Below, piece by piece: positions 25,903 to 35,069 of a stretch of DNA of 40,097 bases. How positions within the stretch are numbered: position 1 is the stretch's first letter; the number at the start of each line of letters is the position of its first letter. Source of the stretch: Rhodothermaceae bacterium Tc-Br11_B2g6_7 (lineage in GTDB: Bacteria > Bacteroidota > Rhodothermia > Rhodothermales > Salinibacteraceae); contig LKNB01000027.1 of the NCBI GenBank assembly GCA_001564055.1, positions 1 through 40,097 on the forward strand, given 5' to 3'. Below the pieces are notes generated by a model. It did no database searches. It saw nothing but the letters and a program-made list of their open reading frames with translations, and was not told the origin of the DNA. Position numbers and translations under genes: made by a program.

Positions 25903-26313
25903 ATGTCAGATACCGTTTCAAAGACCGAGGAGCAGTGGAAGCAAGAGCTCACGCCGGAGCAGTACCGGATCGCACGCCAGAAGGGTACAGAGCCCGCCTT
26001 CACCGGCAAGTATTGGGATCATAAGGAAGCGGGCGTGTACCGATGCGTGTGCTGCGGGACGCCCCTGTTTGCATCGGACACCAAGTACGAGTCGGGCAGT
26101 GGCTGGCCCAGCTTTTACGAGCCGGCCGACACCGACCATGTAAAGACGGAGGACGACCACTCGCTGGGTATGCGCCGCACGGAAGTGCTCTGTGCCCGCT
26201 GCGATGCACACCTCGGCCACGTCTTTGCCGATGGTCCCCAGCCGACGGGCCAACGCTACTGCATCAACTCTGCAGCGCTCGACTTCGACGCGGCGGATGA
26301 GGATGATGCGTGA
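25903..26313 (+). CDS. msrB: Peptide-methionine (R)-S-oxide reductase MsrB
   Basis: 136 residues from the ATG at 25903. It repairs oxidised methionine (R-sulfoxide) in proteins. The zinc site is formed by Cys48/Cys51 and Cys97/Cys100 (CARC). The catalytic Cys120 lies in [22 protein letters not shown] and [10 protein letters not shown] are the usual conserved segments. No export signal is seen, so it is cytoplasmic. The gene converges on an OsmC gene, with a shared bidirectional terminator between them; both products deal with oxidative damage. Confidence 0.95.
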   Translation: MSDTVSKTEEQWKQELTPEQYRIARQKGTEPAFTGKYWDHKEAGVYRCVCCGTPLFASDTKYESGSGWPSFYEPADTDHVKTEDDHSLGMRRTEVLCARCDAHLGHVFADGPQPTGQRYCINSAALDFDAADEDDA

Positions 26314-26387
26314 CTATGCGACCGTAGCCCGAATGGCTGCGTAGTGATAGAGGCGCGTGCTCCCGTGCCACAAGCTCAGCCATACCA

Positions 26388-26419
26388 AAAGCCTCACCGG
26401 ACAAGCCCGGTGAGGCTTT
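26388..26419. terminator. Bidirectional terminator between msrB and the OsmC gene
   Basis: AAAGCCTCACCGG (26388-26400) pairs perfectly with CCGGTGAGGCTTT (26407-26419), a 13-base stem with a 6-base loop. A/T runs on both sides serve both directions. It lies between two convergent genes. Confidence 0.9.
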
Positions 26420-26443
26420 AACTTTTGCTGCACCGTGTTGGAT

Positions 26444-26872
26444 TTATACCAGCGAGGCATCCAAGGTGATGTTAGCGCCGGCGTACAGCTTGGAGACGGG
26501 ACAATTCTCCTTCGCGCCCGTGGCAATCTCCTGAAACGTATCGTTGTCAATACCAGGAACGGACGCCTTAGTGGTGAGCTTGATACGAGGGATGTGAAAC
26601 CCGCCCTCGCCGTCTTCCTCCAAATGCACCTCCGCGTCGGTGTCCACCTGATCGGGCGTAAATCCGGCCTGTGCCAGCTCGTTAGAAAAAGCCATCGAAA
26701 AGCAACCGGCGTGTGCTGCAGCGATCAGTTCCTCCGGGTTGGTGCCGTCACCATCTTCGAAGCGAGAGGCAAACGTGTACGGTCCGGTGTAGTGGTTGTC
26801 ACCGACCGTCATCGTTCCACTACCGTCGGGGAGGCCACCTTTCCATGTTGCATCTGAGCTATACGAAGCCAT
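26444..26872 (-). CDS. OsmC family peroxiredoxin
   Basis: 142 residues from the ATG at 26872; an extra 13 residues upstream (to 26911) look non-coding. The OsmC/Ohr fold is a thiol peroxidase that reduces organic hydroperoxides. Both catalytic cysteines are present, Cys57 in AAAHAGCFSMAFS and Cys124 in KENCPVSKLY, with Glu48 (NPEELI) as the usual partner. The order of motifs and the SYSSDATWKGGLPDGSG N-terminus are closer to the OsmC subgroup than to Ohr. The gene is divergent from the TetR gene, with 217 bases between the starts. Confidence 0.92.
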   Translation of the reverse strand: MASYSSDATWKGGLPDGSGTMTVGDNHYTGPYTFASRFEDGDGTNPEELIAAAHAGCFSMAFSNELAQAGFTPDQVDTDAEVHLEEDGEGGFHIPRIKLTTKASVPGIDNDTFQEIATGAKENCPVSKLYAGANITLDASLV

Positions 26873-27052
26873 AGGGGGTTGAAAATTTGTTTTTGGTGAT
26901 CGTATGCACACATACCCTGTGGCCCGGTAGGAGTGCCATCAACCGTCGACAATTGAGTTATCGTTACAACGGCCAAGTATTCCTACACGCGCCTCATGAG
27001 AACCTATCCCGCACTCAAAAACGGCCGAACAGCGCTGTGGGAAACTCACAGT

Positions 27053-27069
27053 AGTTAACAGTGTTAACT
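27053..27069. promoter_or_regulatory. Putative TetR operator, site A (regulator promoter)
   Basis: AGTTAACAGTGTTAACT is a perfect 17-base palindrome (8-base half-sites around a central G) ending 20 bases before the TetR start codon. The same motif occurs upstream of fadN and fadE. The position suits autorepression. Confidence 0.65.
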
Positions 27070-27089
27070 TACGAAAATTACGCAACAGC

Positions 27090-27713
27090 ATGCCAGACCG
27101 CCCCACTGATTTGCAGCGTGTAATCTTAGACGCGACGCGCAATTTGTTGGCCCGTAACGGGTACACCAATCTGTCGATGCGCAAGATTGCAAAGAAGATC
27201 GGCTACAGTGCCACGACCATCTACCTGCACTTTGAAAACAAGGACGCCCTTTTTCATGCCCTCATTGATGAGGGCATGCATCGGTTGTATGAATCGCTTT
27301 ACAGCGTACATACGCAGTATTCCGATGCTCCGGTGGAGCGGTTGCGGGCCCTGTGTCGGCAGTACATTCAGTTCGGGTTGGATGAGCCCGAGTATTACGA
27401 GGTAATGTTTATGCTGCATCCCGAACACATGGAACGCTATCCGGCAGCGAAGTACCGGCGGGCTCGTCGCAATTTAGACCTCTTCGCGCAGGCCTTAGAG
27501 GATGGCGTAACCGAAGGGGTGATGGCGGTGCAAAACAGCCGTGTTGCAGCCAGCTCGACGTGGGCCGCGCTTCATGGGACGGTAACCCTGCTCATTGCCC
27601 AACGGGTAGACGCCCGCATCGACCACGAGGCCTTCATCACCGCTGCCATTGACCAGGCGCTATACGGCCTGTTGCCCCGCACGCATGCCGACCCTGCCGT
27701 TCCCAAAACATGA
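27090..27713 (+). CDS. TetR/AcrR family transcriptional regulator of the fatty-acid locus
   Basis: 207 residues. The N-terminal TetR helix-turn-helix is clear (about 10-55: ILDATRNLLARNGYTNLSMR, then IGYSATTIYLHFENKDALFHAL). The C-terminal ligand domain contains STWAALHGTVTLLI, close to the WHG-type domain of this family. It stands directly before the acyl-CoA ligase and beta-oxidation genes on the same strand. A 17-base palindrome lies just before its own start and is repeated before fadN and fadE. By analogy with TetR-type FadR and PsrA regulators, acyl-CoA probably releases it from DNA; this is inference. The ATG at 27090 gives the normal short N-terminal arm. Confidence 0.88.
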   Translation: MPDRPTDLQRVILDATRNLLARNGYTNLSMRKIAKKIGYSATTIYLHFENKDALFHALIDEGMHRLYESLYSVHTQYSDAPVERLRALCRQYIQFGLDEPEYYEVMFMLHPEHMERYPAAKYRRARRNLDLFAQALEDGVTEGVMAVQNSRVAASSTWAALHGTVTLLIAQRVDARIDHEAFITAAIDQALYGLLPRTHADPAVPKT

Positions 27714-27830
27714 CGGTCGTTTTCATCCGGAAGCGCTTTCTACCCGTTCCGCTATCAGCTACATTACATGGTAGCAACCGTACCGTGCTGATGCGCCACC
27801 ACGCGTTGTAACGCCCGCTCGGCCCCCCTC

Positions 27831-27852
27831 ACCGTTGGCTTATCCCAACGGT
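27831..27852. promoter_or_regulatory. Inverted repeat upstream of the acyl-CoA ligase gene
   Basis: ACCGTTGG (27831-27838) and CCAACGGT (27845-27852) form a perfect 8-base stem around a 6-base loop, 31 bases before the acyl-CoA ligase start. It differs from the GTTAACA-type sites of this locus. It may be an operator, an mRNA hairpin, or a weak terminator after the regulator gene. Confidence 0.35.
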
Positions 27853-27883
27853 CTCGCTACTTCTAACCTGCCGCCTGATCGCC

Positions 27884-29794
27884 ATGTCGAGTCCCATTTA
27901 CACTGCCCCCCGCAATCCGAATCACCTCGTGCTTGGGAAGACCCTCCCCGAGATTCTGTACGACTCGGTGGAAAAGTATAACAATCCACGCTTCTTGAAT
28001 CAGCCTACGGGAGACACCTGGCGTCCTATTTCGCTGCGCGAGTTTGCTACTGCTGCAGAGGAGGCCGCCATGGGGCTGCAGTCGCTTGGCCTGGAGCGAA
28101 AAGATCGGGTAGGGCTGTATCTGGAGAGCGATGCGTACTTTGGCATCGCGGACATGGGCTGCCTCATCGGCGGCTTTATCGATGTGCCCATTTACGTGAC
28201 CCACGCTGCCGAGGCGATCACGTTTGTGCTGAATCACTCGGAGTCAAAGGTACTCTTTGTCTCCACCGCCGAGCGTCTGGAGGAGTTGGCACCCGTTCTG
28301 CCGGAGGTTGACCATCTCGAGACGATTGTGATGGCCGATCCATCGGGTACGCCGTCGTTGCCAGCAGGCGCGGGCGGCATTGAGCTCATGACGCTGGACG
28401 AGCTACGAGAGCGCGGACGCGACCGGCTGCAGACCGACGCTGGCGCGATCCCGCAACTTGTGAGCAAAATCGACCCGGATGACACCGCCACGCTCATCTA
28501 CACCAGCGGCACCACAGGGCAGCCGAAGGGCGTCATCCTGACGCACGAAAACATCTCATCGAATGCACTCACCTGTTACAATGAGCTGGAAGGCTATCGG
28601 GAAGGCGCCTCCGGTGAGGTGGCGATCTCGTTCTTGCCGCTCACGCACATCTTCGCGCGTACGCTGCACTACGGCTTTATGTCGCGCGGTACGAGCGTCT
28701 ACTTCACCACGCCCGATGACTTGGCCGAAGACCTCAAAAAGGTGCAGCCCACAGTATTTGCCTCGGTCCCGCGTTTGCTGGAGAAGGTGTACGCCAAGAT
28801 CCAGACGAAAACTGAAGCAAACACGGGGCTGAAGAAAACGCTCGGCAACTGGGCGCTGGACCTCGCGGCCCAGTATGAGCTGGGGGAAGAGCCCTCGGGG
28901 TTGTTCAAACTACAGCTGACGCTCGCCAACAAGCTGGTTTTCGCGAAGTGGCGCGAGGCGCTGGGTGGACGCGTGCGCTTCGTGGTGGCCGGCGGAGCCG
29001 CGCTCAACCCAACCATCTGCAATGTCTTCAACGCTGCTGGGGTACCGATTCTTCAGGGCTATGGCCTGACGGAAACGAGCCCGGTGATTGCGTTCAATCG
29101 CGTCAGCCACAACCGTGCGGGTACGGTTGGGGAGCCCATTCCGGGGGTGGAGGTCAAGATCGCTGACGATGGCGAGATCCTCACGCGCGGGCCTCATGTG
29201 ATGAAGGGCTACTACAAAAACAAAGAGCAAACCGCCGAGGTGCTCACCGATGATGGCTGGTTCCACACCGGCGACATCGGGGAGATGACGGACGAAGGCT
29301 ACCTCAAAATCACAGATCGCAAGAAGGACCTCTTCAAGCTCTCCACGGGCAAGTACGTCACCCCGCAGCCGCTGGAGAATAAGCTGGCTATGCACGGCAT
29401 CATCGAGCACGCCGTGGTGATCGGCAATGCCCGCAAGTTCTGCGCGGCGCTCATCTTCCCAGAAGAGGAGACCGTGCGCACGTTGGCTGAGAAGCATGAT
29501 CTCGACGCGCAGGCCCCCTTCGAGCAGTTGTTGAAGGAGCCAGCCATTTTTGGTCGGTTCCAGGAATTGGTAGAGGAAGCCAATGAAGGCATGGACCACT
29601 GGTCGACCATCAAGCGCTTTGCGCTGGTGCCGGGGGAACTTACCATCGAGAATGGGATGCTGACGCCGACCATGAAGGTGCGCCGGCCGAAGGTTCGCAC
29701 CCAATACGAGGAGCACATCGAAGAGCTGTACAGCGACGACTGGGCACCGCCCGTTGAGACGCAAGATGCACCGGCAGCTACGGTTGCCAGCTAA
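27884..29794 (+). CDS. Long-chain acyl-CoA synthetase (AMP-binding, FACS/FadD15-like)
   Basis: 636 residues. It activates free fatty acids to acyl-CoA through an acyl-adenylate, the entry step of beta-oxidation. The AMP-binding P-loop [11 protein letters not shown] is at 206-216. [34 protein letters not shown] and [20 protein letters not shown] are the further adenylate-forming motifs in order. The overall length and the [15 protein letters not shown] form are typical of bacterial long-chain ligases of the FadD15/FACS group rather than acetyl-CoA synthetases. An Ala/Pro-rich tail ends the protein. The next gene, an acyl-CoA dehydrogenase, begins 58 bases downstream, so the two are probably co-transcribed. 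Confidence 0.92.
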   Translation: MSSPIYTAPRNPNHLVLGKTLPEILYDSVEKYNNPRFLNQPTGDTWRPISLREFATAAEEAAMGLQSLGLERKDRVGLYLESDAYFGIADMGCLIGGFIDVPIYVTHAAEAITFVLNHSESKVLFVSTAERLEELAPVLPEVDHLETIVMADPSGTPSLPAGAGGIELMTLDELRERGRDRLQTDAGAIPQLVSKIDPDDTATLIYTSGTTGQPKGVILTHENISSNALTCYNELEGYREGASGEVAISFLPLTHIFARTLHYGFMSRGTSVYFTTPDDLAEDLKKVQPTVFASVPRLLEKVYAKIQTKTEANTGLKKTLGNWALDLAAQYELGEEPSGLFKLQLTLANKLVFAKWREALGGRVRFVVAGGAALNPTICNVFNAAGVPILQGYGLTETSPVIAFNRVSHNRAGTVGEPIPGVEVKIADDGEILTRGPHVMKGYYKNKEQTAEVLTDDGWFHTGDIGEMTDEGYLKITDRKKDLFKLSTGKYVTPQPLENKLAMHGIIEHAVVIGNARKFCAALIFPEEETVRTLAEKHDLDAQAPFEQLLKEPAIFGRFQELVEEANEGMDHWSTIKRFALVPGELTIENGMLTPTMKVRRPKVRTQYEEHIEELYSDDWAPPVETQDAPAATVAS

Positions 29795-29852
29795 CATAGT
29801 GCGCTGGGTCGCGATGACCCAGAGTTTTCATTTAACCCACGAGGCAGTTGTT

Positions 29853-31229
29853 ATGGCCGCAAATTTTAACGATCTGGGCCAGCTCATGAAGCTGGCACAG
29901 AACATCGACATGAAGCAGCTGGCGAACCTGTCAGAGAAGGTGAACCTGGAGGAGCTCATCGGCATGGTTTCGTCGATGGACGAGCGAACGCTCGCGCAGA
30001 TGACGAACTTCATGCGGAAGCAAAAACGCGCGAAAAACGGCGATGGCCGCGAGCTACCGCCTGTGACGGGTGATTTTTTCGACCTGCGCTCCACCTTCTC
30101 CGATGAGCAACGGGCCGTACAGGATACGGTGCGTGACTTCATGGAGACTCACGTGCAACCTATTGCAAACGAATACTGGCAAAAGGATACCTTCCCACGC
30201 CATCTCATCGACGAGATGCGGAAGCTACATATTCTGCCCAAAATCTTTCATGCCGACGGCACCCGTACCCACGATGCGGCCGTCATGGAAGGCATCGTGA
30301 CCATGGAAATGGCGCGCATCGACGTGTCTACCGCCACCTTCTTCGGCGTGCATGGCGGGCTGGCTCTCTGGTCGATGGTGATGGCGGGCACTGAGGAGCA
30401 AAAGCAGGAATGGCTTCCGAAGATGCTCAACCTGGACGTGATCGGCGCCTTCGGGCTGACCGAGCCTAAGGTGGGCTCGGCCATCTCCCAGGGCATGCGC
30501 ACGACCTGCCGCCGGGAGGGCGACACCTGGGTCCTCAATGGCGAGAAAAAATGGATCGGCAATGCCACGTTTGCCGACATGATTATCATCTGGGCGCGCG
30601 ATGAGGACACCGACGAGGTACGGGGCTTCCTGGTGCGGCCGGAGAATCCCGGGTACCATGTGGATAAGATCGAAAACAAGATCGCCCTCCGCATGGTGGA
30701 GAACGGACACGTTACCCTCACCGACTGCGCGGTGCCAGAGTCGGACCACCTGAGCGCGATGAACGGCTGGTCCACGGTGGCAGAGATCCTGCGGCAGACG
30801 CGGGCGGGGGTGGCCTGGCAGGGGGTGGGCTGCGCGATGGGCGCGTACGAGCACTCGGCCCGCTACGCCCGGAAGCGGAAGCAGTTTGGCCGCCCGATCG
30901 GCGCCTTTCAGCTGATTCAGGATAAACTCGTCTTCATGTTGGGCAACGTGACGGCCATGCAGACGATGTGCCTCCGCCTGGCGGAGATGCAGGACGCTGG
31001 CACCATGCGCGACGAGCATGCCTCCCTCGCAAAGGTGTTCACCGCCGCCCGCTGCCGCGACACCGTGGCCCTGGCGCGGGACCTGCACGGCGGCAATGGC
31101 ATCCTGCTGGAGCACGACGTGGCCCGCTTTTTCTGCGATACGGAGGCGATCTACTCCTACGAAGGCACCAACGAAATCAACTCACTGGTTGTGGGTCGTG
31201 CCATCACCGGCCAAAGCGCGTTTGCGTAA
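29853..31229 (+). CDS. Acyl-CoA dehydrogenase (glutaryl-CoA dehydrogenase/ACX4-like) with N-terminal helical extension
   Basis: 458 residues from the ATG at 29853; 33 further in-frame residues upstream are possible. The catalytic part (about residue 75 on) is a flavin acyl-CoA dehydrogenase: [12 protein letters not shown] and [13 protein letters not shown] line the FAD, and Glu437 in [20 protein letters not shown] is the base that removes the alpha proton. This C-terminal form resembles glutaryl-CoA dehydrogenase and plant short-chain ACX4. An extra 70-residue N-terminal region of Met/Leu-rich helices ([19 protein letters not shown] and onwards) is not part of the family core. By position it should do the first oxidation step for some acyl-CoA chain length; the exact substrate is not predictable. 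Confidence 0.88.
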   Translation: MAANFNDLGQLMKLAQNIDMKQLANLSEKVNLEELIGMVSSMDERTLAQMTNFMRKQKRAKNGDGRELPPVTGDFFDLRSTFSDEQRAVQDTVRDFMETHVQPIANEYWQKDTFPRHLIDEMRKLHILPKIFHADGTRTHDAAVMEGIVTMEMARIDVSTATFFGVHGGLALWSMVMAGTEEQKQEWLPKMLNLDVIGAFGLTEPKVGSAISQGMRTTCRREGDTWVLNGEKKWIGNATFADMIIIWARDEDTDEVRGFLVRPENPGYHVDKIENKIALRMVENGHVTLTDCAVPESDHLSAMNGWSTVAEILRQTRAGVAWQGVGCAMGAYEHSARYARKRKQFGRPIGAFQLIQDKLVFMLGNVTAMQTMCLRLAEMQDAGTMRDEHASLAKVFTAARCRDTVALARDLHGGNGILLEHDVARFFCDTEAIYSYEGTNEINSLVVGRAITGQSAFA

Positions 31230-31273
31230 TCCCACCTTCAACCCGTACCCCCTGCTGCTTTTTTTCGACCGAA

Positions 31274-31288
31274 CATAACACCGTTAAC
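31274..31288. promoter_or_regulatory. Putative TetR operator, site B (fadN promoter)
   Basis: CATAACACCGTTAAC matches the GTTAACAnTGTTAAC palindrome with a full right half (GTTAAC) and a degenerate left half. It ends 14 bases before the fadN start codon. Confidence 0.5.
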
Positions 31289-31302
31289 CTGTCCCTAAGC
31301 TT

Positions 31303-33717
31303 ATGGAAGCCCCTCCTGTAGATACCCGCTCCCTGCGCCTTGCTGCCCCGGCCACGCACCGCCCGTTTCGGACGGCCGCGGTGCTGGGCGCCGGCACCAT
31401 GGGCGCTCAGATCGCTGCGCACCTGGCCAACATCGGCCTCGAAGTGCACCTGCTCGACATCGCCGATAGCGATGGGAAGGACCCGGACGCTATCGTCAAG
31501 AAGCAATTTAAGCAGACGCAGAAGACGAAGCCCGATCCGTTCTTTACCGACGCGGTGGCCGACCGCATCACCCTCGGCAACTTTGACGATCACTTCGATC
31601 GCCTCGCTGACGTGGATTGGATCATTGAGGCGGTGGTGGAACGGCTCGACATCAAACAGCAGGTGATGGAACGCGTGGAGGCCACCGCGGGGCCTGATGC
31701 TGTCATCTCGACCAACACCAGCGGCATTCCCATCCATGAGATCACGGAAGGCCGCAGCGAGGACTTCAAGCGTCGGTTCTTGGGCACGCACTTTTTCAAT
31801 CCGCCGCGGTACCTGAAGCTGCTGGAGCTCATCCCGACGCCCGACACAGCGCCGGACGTGCTGGAGCGGGTCGCACAGTTCGGTCGCCTGCATCTCGGCA
31901 AGGGCATCGTGGTGGCGAAGGATGTGCCGTACTTCGTCGGCAATCGCATCGGCACCTACGCCATGTTTCGGGCGATGCGGTACTTCACGGATGGCGATTA
32001 CACCATTGAGGAAATCGATGCGCTCACCGGCCCGCTGGTGGGCCACCCGAAGTCGGCCACGTTCCGTACGGCCGATGTGGTAGGGCTGGATGTACTCCGC
32101 GACGTGGCAAAAAACCTCTACGAGAAGCTGCCGGAGGATGAGAGCCGGGACGCCTTTGCGATTCCTGACCTGCTCGACCAACTCCTGGAAGAGGGCCGGA
32201 AGGGCGCCAAAACCGGCGCAGGGTTCTACAAGAAAGTAGACGGCGAAATTCGCTCCGTAAACCCCGAGACGCTCGCCTACCAATCGCCGGAAGCGAAAGA
32301 CCTGCCCGCGCTCAGTGACGTCAAGAAGGCCGGTGGGCTTCAGGAGCGTCTGCGCGCGCTGTTCGAGGCGGAAGGCCGTGCAGGGGACTTCTTCCGCGAG
32401 ACCACGCTGGACCTCCTGGCCTACAGCGCCCGCCGTATTCCCGAAATCACGGACAGCCCGGCGGATGTGGATCGGGCCATCCGGTGGGGCTTTGCGTGGG
32501 AGATGGGGCCGTTCGAGATCTGGGACACGCTCGGCTTTGAGGCTGTCCGCGAAGCCATGGCGGCGCACGACCTCCAGCTACCTGACTGGGTCGACACGAT
32601 GGCCTCGGCCGGCAATACCACCTTCTACCGCACCACTGATGGTGGGCAGCAGGTCTATGCCCCCACCGCGGGCGGCTACATCGACGATGCCCCGCCGGCC
32701 GACCAGCTCGACCTGCCGGCCATCAAGACGGAGACATCGAACGTGCTCTGGGAAAACGCAGATGCCGCCCTGCTGGATATCGGCGATGGTGTGGCGCTCT
32801 ACGAGTTTCGGTCGAAGTCGAACTCGCTGGGCTCCGAGGTCATGGGTGGGTTGCACGAGGTGCTCGACAAGGTAGAGCACGACCCCGACCTCCGTGGGCT
32901 TGTGATTGGCAACGAAGGCAAAAACTTCTCCGTGGGCGCCAACCTGGGCGAAGTGGCCATGGGTGCCGCGCAGGGCGAGTTCGATCAGATCGAGCGCTTT
33001 CTGAAACGCTTCCAGGACGTTGTGCAACGCATCCGCTATGCTGAGAAGCCTGTGGTGGTAGCCGTGCATCAGCGGGTGCTCGGCGGTGGATGCGAGATGG
33101 CCATGGCCTGCCCGCACCCTGTGGCCTCGGCAGAGACCTACATGGGCCTCGTGGAGCTGGGCGTGGGCCTGATCCCGGCCGGGACGGGCAGCACCCTGCT
33201 GGCCACACGCGCCGCAGCGCAGTCACCCAACGGCAACCCCAGCGAAATCCAACCGTGGCTGCGCAAGTACTTCGAGCAAATTGCCATGGCCGAGGTGGCC
33301 GAGAGCGCACGGCAGGCGCAGCAGATGCACTACCTGAGCGATAACGCACGGATCGTGATGGATGACAACCGGCGCCTGTACGTGGCCAAGGAAGAGGTCC
33401 TCCGCCTCTCGAACGAGGGCTACCTGCCGCCGCCCGTCAATACCCACGTGAAGGTGCTCGGACGCCCGGCGCTGGCCGCTATGAAGGTCGGCGCGCAGCA
33501 ATACCTGCAGGGGGGGTACATCTCCGCCTACGACGCCTACCTGGCCGAAGAGCTGGCGTACGTGCTGGCCGGCGGTAACCTGAGCCATCCGCAAGAGGTG
33601 CACGAGGACTACCTGCTGGAGCTGGAGCGCGAGGTGTTCATGCGCCTGCTGGGTGAGGAAAAAACGCAGCAGCGCATCATGCACATCCTCGAGCATAACA
33701 AACCACTCCGCAACTGA
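31303..33717 (+). CDS. fadN: 3-hydroxyacyl-CoA dehydrogenase/enoyl-CoA hydratase fusion (FadN type)
   Basis: 804 residues. It carries out steps two and three of beta-oxidation. The dehydrogenase comes first: NAD-binding GAGTMG at 29-34, the catalytic His163 in GTHFFNPPRY, then two C-terminal dehydrogenase domains (about 200-460). The enoyl-CoA hydratase/isomerase part follows from about residue 490: NFSVGANL (541-548) gives the oxyanion hole, and Glu598 (GGGCEMAM) and Glu618 (GLVELGVGLIP) match the two catalytic glutamates. This domain order is that of Bacillus FadN; in E. coli FadB the hydratase comes first. The gene is preceded by operator site B and followed 64 bases later by fadA, with no terminator seen. 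Confidence 0.92.
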   Translation: MEAPPVDTRSLRLAAPATHRPFRTAAVLGAGTMGAQIAAHLANIGLEVHLLDIADSDGKDPDAIVKKQFKQTQKTKPDPFFTDAVADRITLGNFDDHFDRLADVDWIIEAVVERLDIKQQVMERVEATAGPDAVISTNTSGIPIHEITEGRSEDFKRRFLGTHFFNPPRYLKLLELIPTPDTAPDVLERVAQFGRLHLGKGIVVAKDVPYFVGNRIGTYAMFRAMRYFTDGDYTIEEIDALTGPLVGHPKSATFRTADVVGLDVLRDVAKNLYEKLPEDESRDAFAIPDLLDQLLEEGRKGAKTGAGFYKKVDGEIRSVNPETLAYQSPEAKDLPALSDVKKAGGLQERLRALFEAEGRAGDFFRETTLDLLAYSARRIPEITDSPADVDRAIRWGFAWEMGPFEIWDTLGFEAVREAMAAHDLQLPDWVDTMASAGNTTFYRTTDGGQQVYAPTAGGYIDDAPPADQLDLPAIKTETSNVLWENADAALLDIGDGVALYEFRSKSNSLGSEVMGGLHEVLDKVEHDPDLRGLVIGNEGKNFSVGANLGEVAMGAAQGEFDQIERFLKRFQDVVQRIRYAEKPVVVAVHQRVLGGGCEMAMACPHPVASAETYMGLVELGVGLIPAGTGSTLLATRAAAQSPNGNPSEIQPWLRKYFEQIAMAEVAESARQAQQMHYLSDNARIVMDDNRRLYVAKEEVLRLSNEGYLPPPVNTHVKVLGRPALAAMKVGAQQYLQGGYISAYDAYLAEELAYVLAGGNLSHPQEVHEDYLLELEREVFMRLLGEEKTQQRIMHILEHNKPLRN

Positions 33718-33781
33718 TCCTGCGCGTCCCGGTGGCCCTGCCATCGCCCGTTGCCCTGTTACAGATCTCATTACTTGACCT

Positions 33782-34975
33782 ATGGAAGCCCAAAACGCAG
33801 CATATATCGTAAGCAGTGTCCGCACCCCCGTTGGCAAAGCGGGGCGCGGCACGCTGAGTCATTTTCGTCCGGAAGAGATGGGCGGGCATGCCGTCGCCGG
33901 AGCCATCGACCAGGTGGAGGGCCTCAGCAAAGAAGACATCGACGATGCCATTATCGGGTGCGCCTTCCCAGAAGGCCCACAGGGCATGAACGTGGGGCGA
34001 GCGGTGGCTTTGAAGGCCGGGCTGCCCGACAGCGTGCCTGGCGCCACCGTCAACCGTTTCTGCTCATCGGGCCTACAGACCATTGTGATGGCCGCGCAGG
34101 CTATCGCTACCGGACAGGCCGAGGTGATTGTCGCCGGGGGTACGGAGTCGATGAGCCTCGTGCCGATGAGCGGATTCTACTTTCAGCCCAATCCGGAGCT
34201 CGTGCTTGATGAGCAGTCTGAGCTGTACGTGTCCATGGGGATCACGGCCGAAAATGTAGCCGAGCAGTATGGCATCAGCCGGGAAGATCAGGATGCGTTT
34301 GCGCTGCGCTCGCACGAGCGGGCGCTGGACGCCATCGAAAGTGGCCGGTTCGATGAGGAAATTGTGCCGCTGGAGGTGGCCGTGACGCGGCGCACCAATG
34401 TCGCTACGACGACCACGCAAACGGTCTTCGACACCGATGAAGGCCCACGCGCCGATACCAACCTGGACGCCCTTCAGGGCCTCCGCCCGGTGTTTAAGAA
34501 AAACGGCACCGTGACGGCCGGCAATGCCTCGCAAACCTCGGATGGCGCCGCGGCTGCAGTGGTCATGAGCGAGGCACGCATGCAGGACCTCGGCGTAGAC
34601 CCGCTGGCCCGCATTGTGGGCTTCTCCGTAGCTGGCGTGGCCCCCGAGGTGATGGGTATCGGCCCGGTGGATGCCATCCGGAAGGTGCTCACGCAAACCG
34701 GCCTGTCGCTGGATGATATTGGGCTGGTAGAACTGAATGAAGCCTTTGCCGCACAGGCGCTTGCCGTCATCCGGGAGGTGGGGCTGGACGAAGATATCGT
34801 CAACGTCAACGGCGGCGCCATCGCGCTTGGCCACCCGCTCGGCTGCACGGGCGCCAAGCTGACGGCCACGTTGCTTCACGAGATGCGCCGCCGCGAGATC
34901 CGGTATGGTATCTGCACGATGTGCGTAGGAGGCGGCATGGGTGCCGCAGCCGTTCTCGAAAACTTGCAACGATAA
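33782..34975 (+). CDS. fadA: Acetyl-CoA C-acyltransferase (3-ketoacyl-CoA thiolase)
   Basis: 397 residues. It cleaves 3-ketoacyl-CoA with CoA to acetyl-CoA and a shortened acyl-CoA, the last step of the cycle. The nucleophile Cys94 is in NRFCSSGLQT, His351 in GGAIALGHPLGCTGA, and the second active-site Cys381 in CTMCVGGGMG. NASQTSDGAAA, LNEAFAAQALA and the short N-terminal SSVRTPVGKAG are also as expected. It directly follows fadN on the same strand with a 64-base gap, as in fadN-fadA pairs of other bacteria. A biosynthetic acetyl-CoA acetyltransferase is the main alternative, but the context favours degradation. Confidence 0.94.
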   Translation: MEAQNAAYIVSSVRTPVGKAGRGTLSHFRPEEMGGHAVAGAIDQVEGLSKEDIDDAIIGCAFPEGPQGMNVGRAVALKAGLPDSVPGATVNRFCSSGLQTIVMAAQAIATGQAEVIVAGGTESMSLVPMSGFYFQPNPELVLDEQSELYVSMGITAENVAEQYGISREDQDAFALRSHERALDAIESGRFDEEIVPLEVAVTRRTNVATTTTQTVFDTDEGPRADTNLDALQGLRPVFKKNGTVTAGNASQTSDGAAAAVVMSEARMQDLGVDPLARIVGFSVAGVAPEVMGIGPVDAIRKVLTQTGLSLDDIGLVELNEAFAAQALAVIREVGLDEDIVNVNGGAIALGHPLGCTGAKLTATLLHEMRRREIRYGICTMCVGGGMGAAAVLENLQR

Positions 34976-35026
34976 CCTTTTAAATAGCAGCTCGCCACGC
35001 CCAAGGCACCGGGCTGTTTCGAAGTA

Positions 35027-35041
35027 ATTAACACTGTTAAC
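35027..35041. promoter_or_regulatory. Putative TetR operator, site C (fadE promoter)
   Basis: ATTAACACTGTTAAC contains the perfect palindrome TTAACA-C-TGTTAA and differs from site A only in the first and central bases. It ends 28 bases before the fadE start codon, in the 94-base gap after fadA. Confidence 0.6.
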
Positions 35042-35069
35042 CTCTCTGCTCACAATCCCCTATCGACCC

